From Bigelowiella natans CCMP2755 (lineage: Eukaryota; Cercozoa; Chlorarachniophyceae): DNA of 25,000 bases. Shown piece by piece: positions 1 to 9,184 of this stretch (its first letter is position 1; each line of letters opens with the position of its first letter). Position numbers and translations under genes: made by a program. The notes below the pieces were generated by a model, which ran no database searches, was not told the DNA's origin, and saw only the letters and a list, made by a program, of their open reading frames with translations. The stretch lies in contig ADNK01002805.1 in the NCBI GenBank assembly GCA_000320545.1, forward strand, positions 1 to 25,000. The letters run 5' to 3'.

Positions 1-552
1 GTGAGTCTGCACACCCCTGTTTTGGTGTCAAGCATGACAGAAGGAAACCTGTGCGTAGTAGCAGCAGTAGTAGTAATTAACAAGAGTAGAAGATACTATA
101 GTGATCTTTCTGTCTTTCTCTCGCGCCCTCCACCAACACCCCGCTCTCTCCTTACTCGATAATTTCTTGGTTCTGAAGTCTCTGCCCATCCTCACACCTG
201 TGTACATGGGCGTCGTTCGGTTAGGTAAAGGTAAAGTGACATAATTGCATGTGTGTGTGTGTGTGTGTGTGTGTGTGAGCTGTTAGTAATTCAAAATTGC
301 TATTGACGCTGATTATCCGGCTGCCATATTTGATTTACTCGTCGTCGTCGTTGTTGTTGTTGTTGTTGTTGTCATCATACGTGGCCTCGAAGTCGAGAAT
401 GCAAAGATATTTCACTTCCGCAAGCTGAGATGACCGCACGCACACGTACAGACCAGGGGGGGGGGGAGAGGGGCAGGAGGAAGGAGCACATAATTAACAA
501 AGACGTTTGCAGAATATCATACATCATACGTATATTATGATGCCAGTGAGAG

Positions 553-597
<45 letters not shown>

Positions 598-692
598 ATT
601 TGCATATAGTGTTCCTTAATAGTAGAGATTACACCTCTGTTTCTGATCTTATTGCGCGCGTTCTCCAATTCTGCAAGTGAAGGCAGCGTCAT
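1..692 (-). CDS. ERI1-type DEDDh 3'-5' exoribonuclease (5' part only, cut by window edge)
   Basis: Predicted exons, in transcript order, are 692-633, 424-381, 197-156 and 48-1, continuing beyond position 1. Phases agree at every join. The first 67 residues are present. After a helical leader (MTLPSLAEL start) comes YLCILDFEATCEDG, with the first two metal-binding acidic residues at D31 and E33, then the family signature EIIEFPSV at about 46-53. This order is typical of ERI1/THEX1/SNIPPER exonucleases, which trim 3' ends of histone mRNA stem-loops, 5.8S rRNA and small RNAs. The remaining catalytic Asp, His and Asp lie outside the window, so activity cannot be judged. The start at 692 has no in-frame alternative downstream and no N-terminal SAP domain precedes it, so this resembles the short ERI2/ERI3-like forms. 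Intron 1 holds a (GA)n tract and intron 2 a (GTT)n and a (GT)n tract. Confidence 0.85.
251..277. repeat. (GT)n microsatellite
   Basis: About 13 GT units in intron 2 of the ERI1-like gene. Confidence 0.95.
338..373. repeat. (GTC)n(GTT)n microsatellite
   Basis: Compound trinucleotide repeat directly downstream of the donor of intron 2 of the ERI1-like gene. If the donor at 380/379 were skipped, the repeat would add an Asn/Asp run and then a stop. Confidence 0.9.
559..593. repeat. (GA)n microsatellite
   Basis: About 17 GA units in intron 1 of the ERI1-like gene. On the transcribed strand it reads (CT)n. Confidence 0.95.
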
Positions 693-876
693 ACACGCAA
701 TAATCTAGCTGGAGCGCCATTGGTGGTGGGGGGGGGATTCGAATGGGGTTTTTCTCTCGTGGATATTCTCAACCAATGATGCCCCAGCCGATCGATGCTG
801 TAATAAAGCAGAATTGATGAAGCTCCTACCTCTATTTCACAGAGCTTTTTGTGCTGCCCATGTCCTTTTACCTCCT

Positions 877-925
<49 letters not shown>
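877..925. repeat. (AC)n(AG)n compound microsatellite
   Basis: Perfect AC run passing directly into an AG run; intergenic. Confidence 0.95.
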
Positions 926-930
<5 letters not shown>

Positions 931-1119
931 ACATGCGTACATGTGCATGCATGTGCGTGTGCAAGGGGGGGGGCATGATGAGTTTGGAATGACCGACCTC
1001 CACTTTGGCAATGTAGGATGGGGGAATAATACCGCTCTGGTTCAAACCCTCCGTAAGAATGACTCTTCATTGGTAGCATCAGGTCCGCCCAGCCCCCCCC
1101 CCAATATACACACCGAGAG

Positions 1120-1123
<4 letters not shown>

Positions 1124-1155
<32 letters not shown>
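1124..1155. repeat. (GA)n microsatellite
   Basis: GA run in intergenic DNA with one interruption near its start. Confidence 0.9.
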
Positions 1156-1161
<6 letters not shown>

Positions 1162-1873
1162 AGAAAAATAAAAACATAACCTCAGAAAGAGCAACCGAGT
1201 CTATCTCAATGGACATCACATCGGTGTTTGCCAGAACACCGAAATTAATCAATTTCAATCATGATAATGATGACACTAATATATAATAATTCCAAACACA
1301 GCGTATGCTATTTCCCCAATCTACTGCTGCTTTGCCGCTACTGTTCTGTGCAATAGCTGGTGGTATGTGCTGTACGCTACTACCACTATTACTACTACTA
1401 CTGCTGCTAGTAACTATTGCCTCTCCTCCCTATACTACCGATTCGTGGAAAGATACAGCTTGATCCCATCCTTAAGACACCTTGTCACCACAATACCATT
1501 ACTACCTTACGACGACGCATGTCGGCAGTGCAATGCAGCTGGATTCTTTACAATGCGAACAACAACTGCATCGTAGGTAGGAGCAGAATCCCTAATGCTT
1601 CTCTCATATGCCACCCCCCTCACACCATTACTACTACTGCTGCTACTACTGCTACTGCTATTACTACTGGCGGCTATTACTTCTCCACATCGAGATGGAT
1701 TAGCAGTTGTACGGTGCCTGAAAAAAACATGTATGTGGATTTATGGGCAAAAGAAGCAGCGGCGGCAGCATGGGGAGAATCTTATCCTGCATGCCATAAG
1801 CAGACAGCTGGTTTGTGCGCCATGTGTGATATGGACAAAATGGAAAAAATTGAAACAATAAAAAAATTTAAAA

Positions 1874-1902
1874 CAATAATGATAATAATAATAATAATAA
1901 TA
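1874..1902. repeat. (AAT)n microsatellite
   Basis: AAT/ATA run in intergenic DNA. Confidence 0.9.
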
Positions 1903-2369
1903 ACAACGAAAATGTAGAAGAGGGGCACCTCTCATCCCGCTGATCGTGTCCCTCGACAAGAACGGATCTTAACACAAGAACAAAGACGCACGGGGGAAGA
2001 AGTTGAGGGGCAGACATTACATCGCTGCAAAGAAATTGGACATAAGAAGATCTCCCATTTCTCGCACATACAGCTGGAAAAGTGCACATGCTTCCGAGTC
2101 ATTCGATTGAGTCCGGTTTTTCTATCGAGGTTTGGAGGAAGGCGGGGGAGGGGGGGGGGGGGGGGGATGCAGCAAATGGAAAATATATCAGTACGCGAAG
2201 GAGGCAATAACCTACTCACCGAATGTAAGCAAATCGGTTCGGAAATAACGATGATCAAAGCATAAGATGTTTCAATGTATCGGAGTCTTTAGCGTTTGTG
2301 AAATCTATGATTTCGTTCAAACACACACATACACACACATACACGCACAAACACACGGACACCTCATCA

Positions 2370-2404
2370 TATCGTATCGCATCGTATCGTATCGTATCGT
2401 ATCA
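2370..2404. repeat. (ATCGT)n pentanucleotide repeat
   Basis: About seven units of a pentamer with one substituted unit (ATCGC), just after an imperfect CA-rich tract at about 2322-2357. It is the only pentanucleotide repeat seen. Confidence 0.9.
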
Positions 2405-2482
2405 CACCTTATGCTGTCAAATGAGTCCCAATATGTTCCATGAATGCAAGCTTGGACCTTCACATCATCGTCATCATCAATC

Positions 2483-2516
<34 letters not shown>
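2483..2516. repeat. (ATC)n microsatellite
   Basis: About 11 units, intergenic. Translates as His or Ile runs in open frames that I consider spurious. Confidence 0.95.
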
Positions 2517-2965
2517 TGTAGCATACTTTCTACATAGTACCAGCAGCACACCAGCAGCACCCATGATGGATATAGTAGATATTTTCTGCTTTATCTCCCC
2601 CCCCTCCCCTCCTCCCCCTCTCTCCCTCTCAGTCGGTGTGTGTATAGACGTGTTTGTGCAGATAGAGAGAGAGAGAGAAAGAGGGTGAGAGATGAAAGAG
2701 GGTGGGGAGCGAAAATTACTTGGTTTGCATTTGTTATCTCCGTCATCATCGCGGTATCGTTGAGACTCCTTATGCTGTGTCCCTTTTGTATATACACATG
2801 TGTCTTTGTGTGTGTATGTGTGTTCTTTGCCAGATGTGCTGCATGAATGAATCAACTCAAGAATGATACCTGATTTGCCCGAATATAATACTCCGCGTTT
2901 TGGCTAGTAAGAAAGTCCATTCCACATAAACACGCAAGTAAGCAACATAAACAGACACACACACG

Positions 2966-2967
<2 letters not shown>

Positions 2968-2998
<31 letters not shown>
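2968..2998. repeat. (TA)n microsatellite
   Basis: Perfect AT run about 380 bp downstream of the Tpt1-like stop codon. Confidence 0.95.
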
Positions 2999-3001
<3 letters not shown>

Positions 3002-3378
3002 GTACAATTATATTATATATTCTCGCGACAATGTATGATTTTGCCATCTTTGACAACCAACATTCAAACTTCGTTTATTCGCATAGAATATCGTATGCGA
3101 GTGCTAAACATACTTTTTCCTCATATCATCAGCGAAATCCCCGACGTAGCGCCTTGGGGGGGTGGGGAAGTAACCAAAAAATAAAAGTGTTTTGTGTATT
3201 TTCAGAATCCACATCAGAGAACACGCCAAAGCTCCATACTGTGCTTGAAAAGACGACTTCAAAAAGGGGTAAAATTAGAGAGGAAACAAAGAAGCGGAAG
3301 TGCAGGAGCAAGAACGAGAAAGAGAAGAAACGTGGAAGAAAGGAGTAAAATTAGAAACGTGCGCGTATTAAATGTAAA

Positions 3379-3921
3379 TTACATTAACTTCTGGACATGC
3401 CCAGGCTTCATCCCTGCTTTCCGCATATCCTGCCATAGCTGCATACGAACGCTTCGATTTATTACACCGAACAACCCGAAACATCACTACTATGTATACA
3501 CACCTTGTCCTCTGGGCTGGAATCCATGAGCTTCTGCATCGTAACCTTTAGGCTATCTTCTAGGATTTTTCTGTACTCAGAGTTTGAGCCGAGCTTTGAT
3601 TCCTCCAGAACGGTTTGCAGCTGGGGAATTTTGTAGTTGGGGTCCTGAAAGGAAGAGAGAAATTGAAACGACGAACTAGCTTCGGTGTTGGGAAACGATG
3701 ACTTACAAAGTGTCGGAGCCTGAATCGTTGCTTCTTGCAGTTTCTAACGATTTCCTGTATCTTTTCGATCTTCTTATCATCTTCAGTAAATTGGTCGAAT
3801 ACTGATATCTTGAGCAGGTCGCCAAGCTAACGTACGTATAGTGTACATGGCACAAAGCAGAATAATATGGGTTACAATGCTCCAACAGAGCATGTCGGAC
3901 ATTCTCGCGAATGCATATATC

Positions 3922-3960
<39 letters not shown>

Positions 3961-4416
3961 GTGTGTGTGTGTATAATTATATGTATCAATGCAATGAAGG
4001 GTTCCTTTCAATGATATATTAATCTTCAGCCAAATCCCCACCCCTTAAACGAAATGGTTTCCGCGCCAAAAAAATTGGGTATTATCGGGATCGGAATGGT
4101 CGTTGGTAAACTGACCTTCACGTATCCATCCGGCGTCATCTTTAGCCCATAATCGAGAGCCTTATGCCTATTGAAAACAAAATTAAGCTTGTTGGGTTTT
4201 GCAATGTGATGACAAAGTTCATTTAGCACTGTATACCTGAGCACGCGAGTCAAAGCCCGTGATAATCGTTCCTAATGTTTGAAGAAGAAACAGGAGGAGG
4301 ATGAGGAGGAGGACAATGGGTGAAAATAGAACAAGAAACAAACGATTGCGAAACAAACGACTGCGAACGAAAGGAGAAAATTCCATGTTTGCTCCGACCT
4401 GAATGGATCTTTCCAT
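3379..4416 (-). CDS. Tpt1/KptA-like protein with N-terminal lobe only and a novel C-terminal tail
   Basis: Exons are 4416-4399, 4271-4237, 4167-4116, 3826-3707, 3644-3504 and 3438-3379 (stop TAA), giving 141 residues; all phases agree. Residues 7-35 match the start of tRNA/RNA 2'-phosphotransferases: LSRALTRVLRHKALDYGL, then DGYVKLGDLLK. R18-H19 is the family's catalytic Arg-His pair, and KKQRF (66-70) carries the next conserved Arg (R69). Tpt1 removes the splice-junction 2'-phosphate of tRNA by NAD-dependent ADP-ribosyl transfer. After residue 73 the sequence departs from the family. The C-terminal lobe with its NAD-binding and last catalytic Arg is absent. It is replaced by about 66 charged helical residues ending GMKPGHVQKLM, weakly like the last helix of a SAM domain. 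Family members are usually 180-250 residues long. Either this is a non-catalytic RNA-binding derivative or the 3' exons are misassigned. Exon 2 is preceded by a TCC-rich pyrimidine tract. Confidence 0.75.
3928..3957. repeat. (TA)n microsatellite
   Basis: AT run in intron 3 of the Tpt1-like gene, the longest intron of that gene (289 nt). Confidence 0.95.
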
Positions 4417-4753
4417 GGCTTTGCAATAAAGAAGGGGGAGGAGGAGGAAGGGGAGAAGACGAGACAGAAGAATATTGGAATTTTACCGAATTGTTTGTCG
4501 CACTAAAGGAATTTATTCAATTTTTATGCTGCGACTAAAGGAATTTTCTCATTTTTTTGAAAATATCTGGTCGCTTGTCGTCTTGTCGGGAGATCTCGGG
4601 AGACTAAGGACTTCCACTCTTCCAGAAATTGAGATCTTAGAATATTATTGTTATTATTGTTATTTCGAATTAGGAAAATAATAGATCTAAATGTTGACCC
4701 GTAAACATTTAAATCAGAATTCAAACTCTCCACTGAGAGAATTCTCCGCTACA
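4417..4753. promoter_or_regulatory. divergent intergenic region, likely bidirectional promoter
   Basis: This 337 bp stretch separates the start of the Tpt1-like gene (minus) from the assigned start of the CCCH gene (plus). It must hold both promoters. No TATA box or named element is clear, and the plus-strand part is A/T-rich. Open frames inside it have no family resemblance. Confidence 0.4.
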
Positions 4754-5315
4754 ATGGCGGCCGCAGGGCTGAGACATTCCAGGAACCCTGCGGCTATTGC
4801 CACCGCTAAAGCGACTGACCTGGTGCAAAAATTTGGATTTATCGCGTGCGCATGTGCAGTGATCCTCGGAACAGTGTCAGTGTTGATTTTGAAGGAGGTG
4901 ATTTATCCCAATCGACGCTTGCAAGGTTGCTCCTCCATCGCCTTTCGAGGTCTTCGTTCTGATGCTGATACTTTTTGTTTGCAGCTTGGCGAAGAAGTCG
5001 CATGGTGTGCTATGACTTCATAAACACCAAATGCTCTCGGGGAGAAAACTGCAAGTACTGATACATTTGTACATTATGTTCATACACCACGCAAGCACAC
5101 GCACGCACGAACTCACAATATGTATATTTATATATTAACATATTAACAAATTGTTGTTCTTTATCAGATTCGCCCACAAATCGGAATGGAAACCGAAGAA
5201 AATATGTCGCGATTTTCGAATAGGAAATTGCACGCGACAGGAGTCGTGCATGTTCTCGCATGACATGGAAGCTCACCGTCAGAGGCGACAAAAGGTGCCC
5301 TTGCTGTACGTATAG
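4754..5315 (+). CDS. tandem CCCH zinc-finger protein, with hydrophobic N-terminal exon
   Basis: Exons 4754-4925, 4985-5054 and 5168-5315 give 129 residues ending in TAG. Finger 1 is C66-x7-C74-x5-C80-x3-H84 and is split by an intron. Finger 2 is C94-x7-C102-x5-C108-x3-H112. Both fit the C-x7/8-C-x5-C-x3-H class that binds single-stranded RNA in mRNA decay, polyadenylation or splicing factors. The spacer between fingers is basic (KSEWKPKK), and the tail after finger 2 is too (HRQRRQK). Exon 1 encodes a 20-residue hydrophobic helix (about 29-48), which is odd for a CCCH protein. Its donor is uncertain: 4925 and 4949 are both phase 1. If exon 1 is not spliced, it encodes a separate 90-residue membrane protein ending at 5023, and the zinc-finger part could start at the Met just before finger 1. 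A donor after position 5294 is also possible, so the C-terminus may be longer. Confidence 0.6.
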
Positions 5316-5681
5316 GAGCTGTATTAATAGCAGTAGATACATACAGGAAGGAGAGAGACAAGCAAACTGAAAGTCTCCGAACAACAAAGCGTTTGCACCT
5401 GAAAACAAAACAACTCAAATTCGAATGATGCTTGCATCCAATAGCACCACCTTTACACGCATGATGCCCATATCGCCATCTGCAACGATGTGGATGTAAT
5501 GTTGTGAGAGCTGTTTATCATTCACGCCAAAAAGAAAGGTAGTAGTAATGGTCGTTGGCTCGTTGCTGTCGTCGTTCGTGGTGGAGTAATCGTTTTTGTA
5601 CCACAGTAAGAAATAGTGGCACGCCCATGTGAGCAGCAATATACCCCACTCTTCCTCGATGTTTTATATTTTTATCTTTCT

Positions 5682-5689
<8 letters not shown>

Positions 5690-5712
<23 letters not shown>

Positions 5713-5713
5713 A

Positions 5714-5748
<35 letters not shown>
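5690..5748. repeat. (TC)n(CA)n compound microsatellite
   Basis: TC run with one interruption, passing into a CA run. Confidence 0.95.
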
Positions 5749-5812
5749 TTCCTCTCTTCTCCCATTCCTCATATATACCTGGCGCTTTCAATGTGTGGTA
5801 TATATGTGTACG

Positions 5813-5847
5813 TGTATGTGTATGTGTATGTGTATGTGTATGTGTGT
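5813..5847. repeat. (GTGTAT)n hexanucleotide repeat
   Basis: Five to six units of a hexamer, about 20 bp beyond the stop codon of the DEP gene. Confidence 0.9.
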
Positions 5848-5868
5848 CTGTGTGCATGCCAACTCAAG

Positions 5869-6271
5869 TCACGTCGTTGAATCATCCTGCCCTGACCTGA
5901 AAGTCATTGACATCTCCTCTCTTTCTGTGCCATACCCCCGCCCCCCTTCATCGAGGCTGCCGAAGAGATCAGGACCCCAAAGACCGTTTATATCAACAAG
6001 AGCTGACGGTCTCTCCCCTTCCCTCGCCGTCCCTTTCGTGAGCGCCGATCGACGACTTTTAGGCTTTAGAACGGGGGGTGAGCTGCTGAAGGGGTACCGC
6101 ACTTGCATGGCTCGTTTGGGGTTGTGCTTGAATAGAATGTGAGCATCAGAAAACTTAAGCACAGTGCCCGTGGCATGCTTGATCCAGCCCATCCGAAGAA
6201 ACTTATTACCGATCTCCACCTGCGCATTTTAAGATATAGATGTGTGTGCTTGTATATAAATATAATATGTG

Positions 6272-6319
<48 letters not shown>

Positions 6320-6464
6320 GATTACATATTTAATGCCATTGCAACCACAGCGCTGTTGGATGATAACACGACCGGGGTGATAATACGAACAGCTGGCGAC
6401 TTATGGTTGCTTTCCAATGCCAAGGATTCTAGGACGCTTCCACAACAAAATTGCTACTACTACT

Positions 6465-6520
<56 letters not shown>

Positions 6521-7644
6521 TATAATTCCTCCTCAATACCGCGTGTTGTCGATTCTTGGCTCGGCCAGAATTGACCATATAAGAGACTGCCTCATGAGCA
6601 ACAAAGGCGTCCTTTCTCCCCTGATTGTTGGAATCAGTAATAAGCACAGAGGGCTGTCGTAAACGCCGTGGAAATGAATGCCCCCCCCCCCCTTAAGATC
6701 TCATTCTGGTGAATTTGAGCAATGCTGTAACTTGATGGATGATAAGACATCTTAAGGCTTTTCGAGTACGCGAACGTTCACTCACCAGAAAATGTAGGTA
6801 ATATAATGCGTGTGTGTGTTTGTGTGTATGCGTGTGCGTGCTGCAACGTACAGAGGGTCTTTTGCTTCCAGCTTTCAGAAGAATCTCCTCTAAGTGCTGA
6901 TGTAAATAAGCACAACAGAGATACAAAAACAAAACCTCCCATCTCATCACTTCAATATGCTGTCAATGCCCTTGGCACTAATGATGATGATCTCACAACC
7001 TCATCAGCCATAGAGCCCCTTCCCCTCCCTTCCAATCATCCATCATATTCCTATCATCCATTTCACCGAGGTGGCATATCTAGAACATTATGTCAGCGCC
7101 TCTACTTACCTTTTGATTTGGTGAGGTTATGAGATCCCTTTGCGGTTCCTCCTCCTCCTCCCCTCCCCCCTCTTCAAAATAGCCATCACCACCCCCCTCC
7201 CTTAGCAAAGCATCACCGAACTTCGCGTCGCTATTCTCTGTGTCTGTAGTGGGGGTGGTGTTGGATAACGACCTTATCGTCTTATCGCTGAGATATGCGG
7301 TACTGTTCTTTGGGAGGCTACTGGCTCGAGGCTGCTGCTGCTGCTGCTGCTGAGGAGGAGGAAGAGATGTATTTACAATGACCGGGTCTTGGTGAATTGA
7401 TATTGTAATGGATTTCTGCTGAGGTCGTTGCTGTCTCCTTCCACTGTCATAAGGAGTAGGTGCGCCAGTATTGAGGCCTTGGCCGATGGCGGCGTCTTGC
7501 GAAGTTTTGGTTGTTTCCGACAAGGAAGAGGCCAGCATCGTGTTTCGCAGTGTATCGTGGGCCTTGGGTTCTGTAGACCTGTGTTGTTTCATTGTATCTT
7601 GAACATGTCTACACACAAGAATTGAAGGTGAAAATGTTCGCGCG

Positions 7645-7695
<51 letters not shown>

Positions 7696-8927
7696 TATAT
7701 ATGAGTGTGTGCGTGTGTGTGTATGTGTGCGTGTGTGTGTGTGTTGTGTAGCAAATAGAAAAATACTTCTCATGATCAGCACATTGCCAAGCTACGCAGC
7801 TCCACGCATATAGTACGCCCAGAGTAAGAATCATAGTAGCTCCACGCATATACTACGCCCAGAGTAAGAATCATACCCATTCATCCTCCGCTTTTGATCG
7901 TCGTTTGAACCAAAATCATCGGTATTAGCTGACGAGTAGTGTTCTGGTCGGATGCTATTACTCACTGCCATTTCTCGTCCTCCTCGCCTTCCAACTATTT
8001 CTTCTTCTTTTTCGCTGCACGTCGCATTCTCTCCTCCCCCCCCGCTGCTATGGTTATTCTCCTGCTTATGAGCGTAGTCGTCTCTGTTCCGAGAGAGGCT
8101 GTTGCTTGGAATTTCGAGCAGCGGTATTGCCCTCCTAATGGCATCGACGGCGGCGGTGGCTTGGTTTATACTGCTTCCAGCTGAGGACTTATCTGCATCG
8201 CTATCAGAAGCAAGAATTTTGGCGTCGTTGCTACCGCAACGAGCGCTATCTGCCGGCTGATTATGTCCTTTACCCCTTGTTCGCTGTACGACTGCTTCTG
8301 CCTCACCCTCCCTATTGCAATCTTCCTCGATGGCGCTGCCACTCCTGCCTTCATAGTGCGAACCATCTCTTGTGCGAAAGAAGGAGCCAGCTTCGCTTGC
8401 GCTGCTGTACACACTACTCAGCCCTCGGCGCCGAAGTATCGCTGGGGAGGCCACGTATCTTTCTCGCCTGGAATCTATTCCCTTGTCGGAACACGATGAG
8501 GTGCGAAAAGACTGTCCTGCTACGGTAGGAGGGGGGACAAGCGAGAGGGTATGAAGATTAAATATAACTTCTTAAATCGGGGAAGGGAGGAGGGAGGAAG
8601 GAAACTTCGGAAATGGAGCGATAATGATCGATCGATGTTTGGTTTGTTAGCATGATTCGGCTACTTCATAACCTTCTCCACCGACAGTGTTTCTTGAGTT
8701 ATAGTGACGCACACTGCTGTTGTTATTCGGTAAGGGTGATTTCCAGCAGCTAGTAGCTATGAAGCGATTACAGGATGATTTAGTGCTCTTTTTTCGGAAA
8801 TGACAGGGAGTATTGCAGCTTACCCTAACGAATGAGATCGTGATAATTTGTTCTTGTCATACCTGCCTGTTTGTATAGGATCCTTATTCTTCTCCCTATT
8901 GTCGATATTACTTCTGTCCTTCTGCAT
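5869..8927 (-). CDS. DEP-domain protein with long low-complexity N-terminus
   Basis: Exons are 8927-8824, 8716-8673, 8519-7877, 7608-7110, 6896-6852, 6620-6540 and 6219-5869 (stop TGA), about 588 residues with all phases in agreement. Residues 1-430 are polar and disordered: Ser-, Arg- and Asp-rich stretches, a Gln run from a (CTG)n-type repeat near 7340, then an acidic Gly/Glu stretch. The DEP domain lies at about 435-510: a leading helix (HLEEILLKAG), then FVAHEAVSYMVNSGRA, KNRQHAVEIGNKFLRMGWIK and FSDAHILFK. This is the classic order F-x-G/A-x-E-x-V, R-x-x-A, G-x-x-L, G-x-I-x-H, F-x-D. DEP domains target signalling proteins to membranes or GPCR complexes (RGS, Dishevelled, Pleckstrin, DEPTOR/DEPDC5). 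No RGS, PDZ or GEF domain is visible, so the pathway is unknown. An optional 27-nt Gly-coding exon (6691-6665) would also keep phase. The first two short exons are the least certain. Confidence 0.72.
6280..6316. repeat. (TA)n microsatellite
   Basis: AT run in the last intron (6539-6220) of the DEP gene. Confidence 0.95.
6465..6515. repeat. (CA)n(TA)n compound microsatellite
   Basis: CA run passing into a TA run, in the last intron of the DEP gene just downstream of the donor at 6539. Confidence 0.95.
7646..7745. repeat. (CA)n(GA)n...(GT)n microsatellite cluster
   Basis: Three adjacent runs in the intron between exons 3 and 4 of the DEP gene. On the transcribed strand the (TC)n part lies 50-85 nt upstream of the acceptor at 7610/7609. 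Confidence 0.95.
7798..7875. repeat. 40-bp tandem duplication abutting a splice donor
   Basis: Copies 7798-7835 and 7838-7875 match at 37 of 38 positions, period 40. The second copy ends inside the GT of the donor of DEP exon 3 (7876/7875). In the first copy the equivalent G is changed, so a duplicate donor is lost. Confidence 0.92.
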
Positions 8928-9184
8928 GGGTGGGTATCTCGTCCCAAGAGTGGGGTGGGCAGCAGCAGTTTCTGCTTCCGCCGAAGAAATAAAGCGCATT
9001 CAGCGGCTAATTCGCGAATACGACACGATCGATTTAATGTGGGGATCCTTGATCGTCATTTACTGCCCAGTTTTTATTGCTCTGACCCTCGTTTCTTAGT
9101 TCCTATTTTTCCTCGCACCGTTCCCTTCCTGCGCTCGATGTGTGAGATGGGTTTGGAGACAGGCGATTTGGTCGTTGTTTTTGA
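8928..9184. promoter_or_regulatory. divergent intergenic region, likely bidirectional promoter
   Basis: 257 bp between the assigned start codons of the DEP gene (minus, 8927) and the YigZ-like gene (plus, 9185). A stop codon (TGA, 9182-9184) immediately precedes the YigZ start in frame. No TATA box is evident. Confidence 0.4.

Larger units (their letters stand above)
693..3378. other. 2.7 kb repeat-rich stretch with no supported gene
   Basis: I see no reliable exon on either strand. The stretch is dominated by microsatellites and homopolymers. Open frames here are mostly repeat translations (His, Arg-Glu or Ser-Leu runs). One plus-strand frame stays open from about 1918 to 2200 without a Met or clear splice sites and was not called. 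The region is both the upstream region of the ERI1-like gene and the downstream region of the Tpt1-like gene. It is the only long gap between two genes on the same strand. Confidence 0.6.
5316..5868. other. convergent intergenic region with microsatellites
   Basis: The stretch between the stop codons of the CCCH gene (plus) and the DEP gene (minus). It holds a (TC)n(CA)n tract and a hexanucleotide repeat. I see no convincing exon; open frames here are repeat translations. Confidence 0.5.

Noticed and set aside
851-1171. Open frame of 106 codons rich in His-Thr and Arg-Glu
   Set aside because: It is mostly a translation of (CA)n and (GA)n repeats, with no domain and no splice support.
1417-1917. 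Overlapping plus-strand open frames of up to 166 codons
   Set aside because: Composition follows (ACT)n/(AAT)n repeats (Thr, Ile and Leu runs), and two frames are open over the same bases. I saw no family motif.
1918-2200. Plus-strand frame open for about 95 codons without repeats in its first part
   Set aside because: It lacks a Met, lacks convincing flanking splice sites and runs into a poly-G tract. Minus-strand frames are open here too.
2460-2855. Minus-strand frame of 131 codons ending in a Met run
   Set aside because: The run is (ATC)n read backwards; the rest has Ser-Leu repeats from (CT)n. Not a gene.
6301-6430. Minus-strand open stretch reading HPGRVIIQQRCGCNGIK
   Set aside because: It lies in the last intron of the DEP gene. 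Direct joining of the flanking exons gives a perfect DEP domain, so this stretch would break it.
7428-8499. Several plus-strand open frames of 60-83 codons
   Set aside because: They are antisense to exons 3 and 4 of the DEP gene, whose frames are longer and join in phase.
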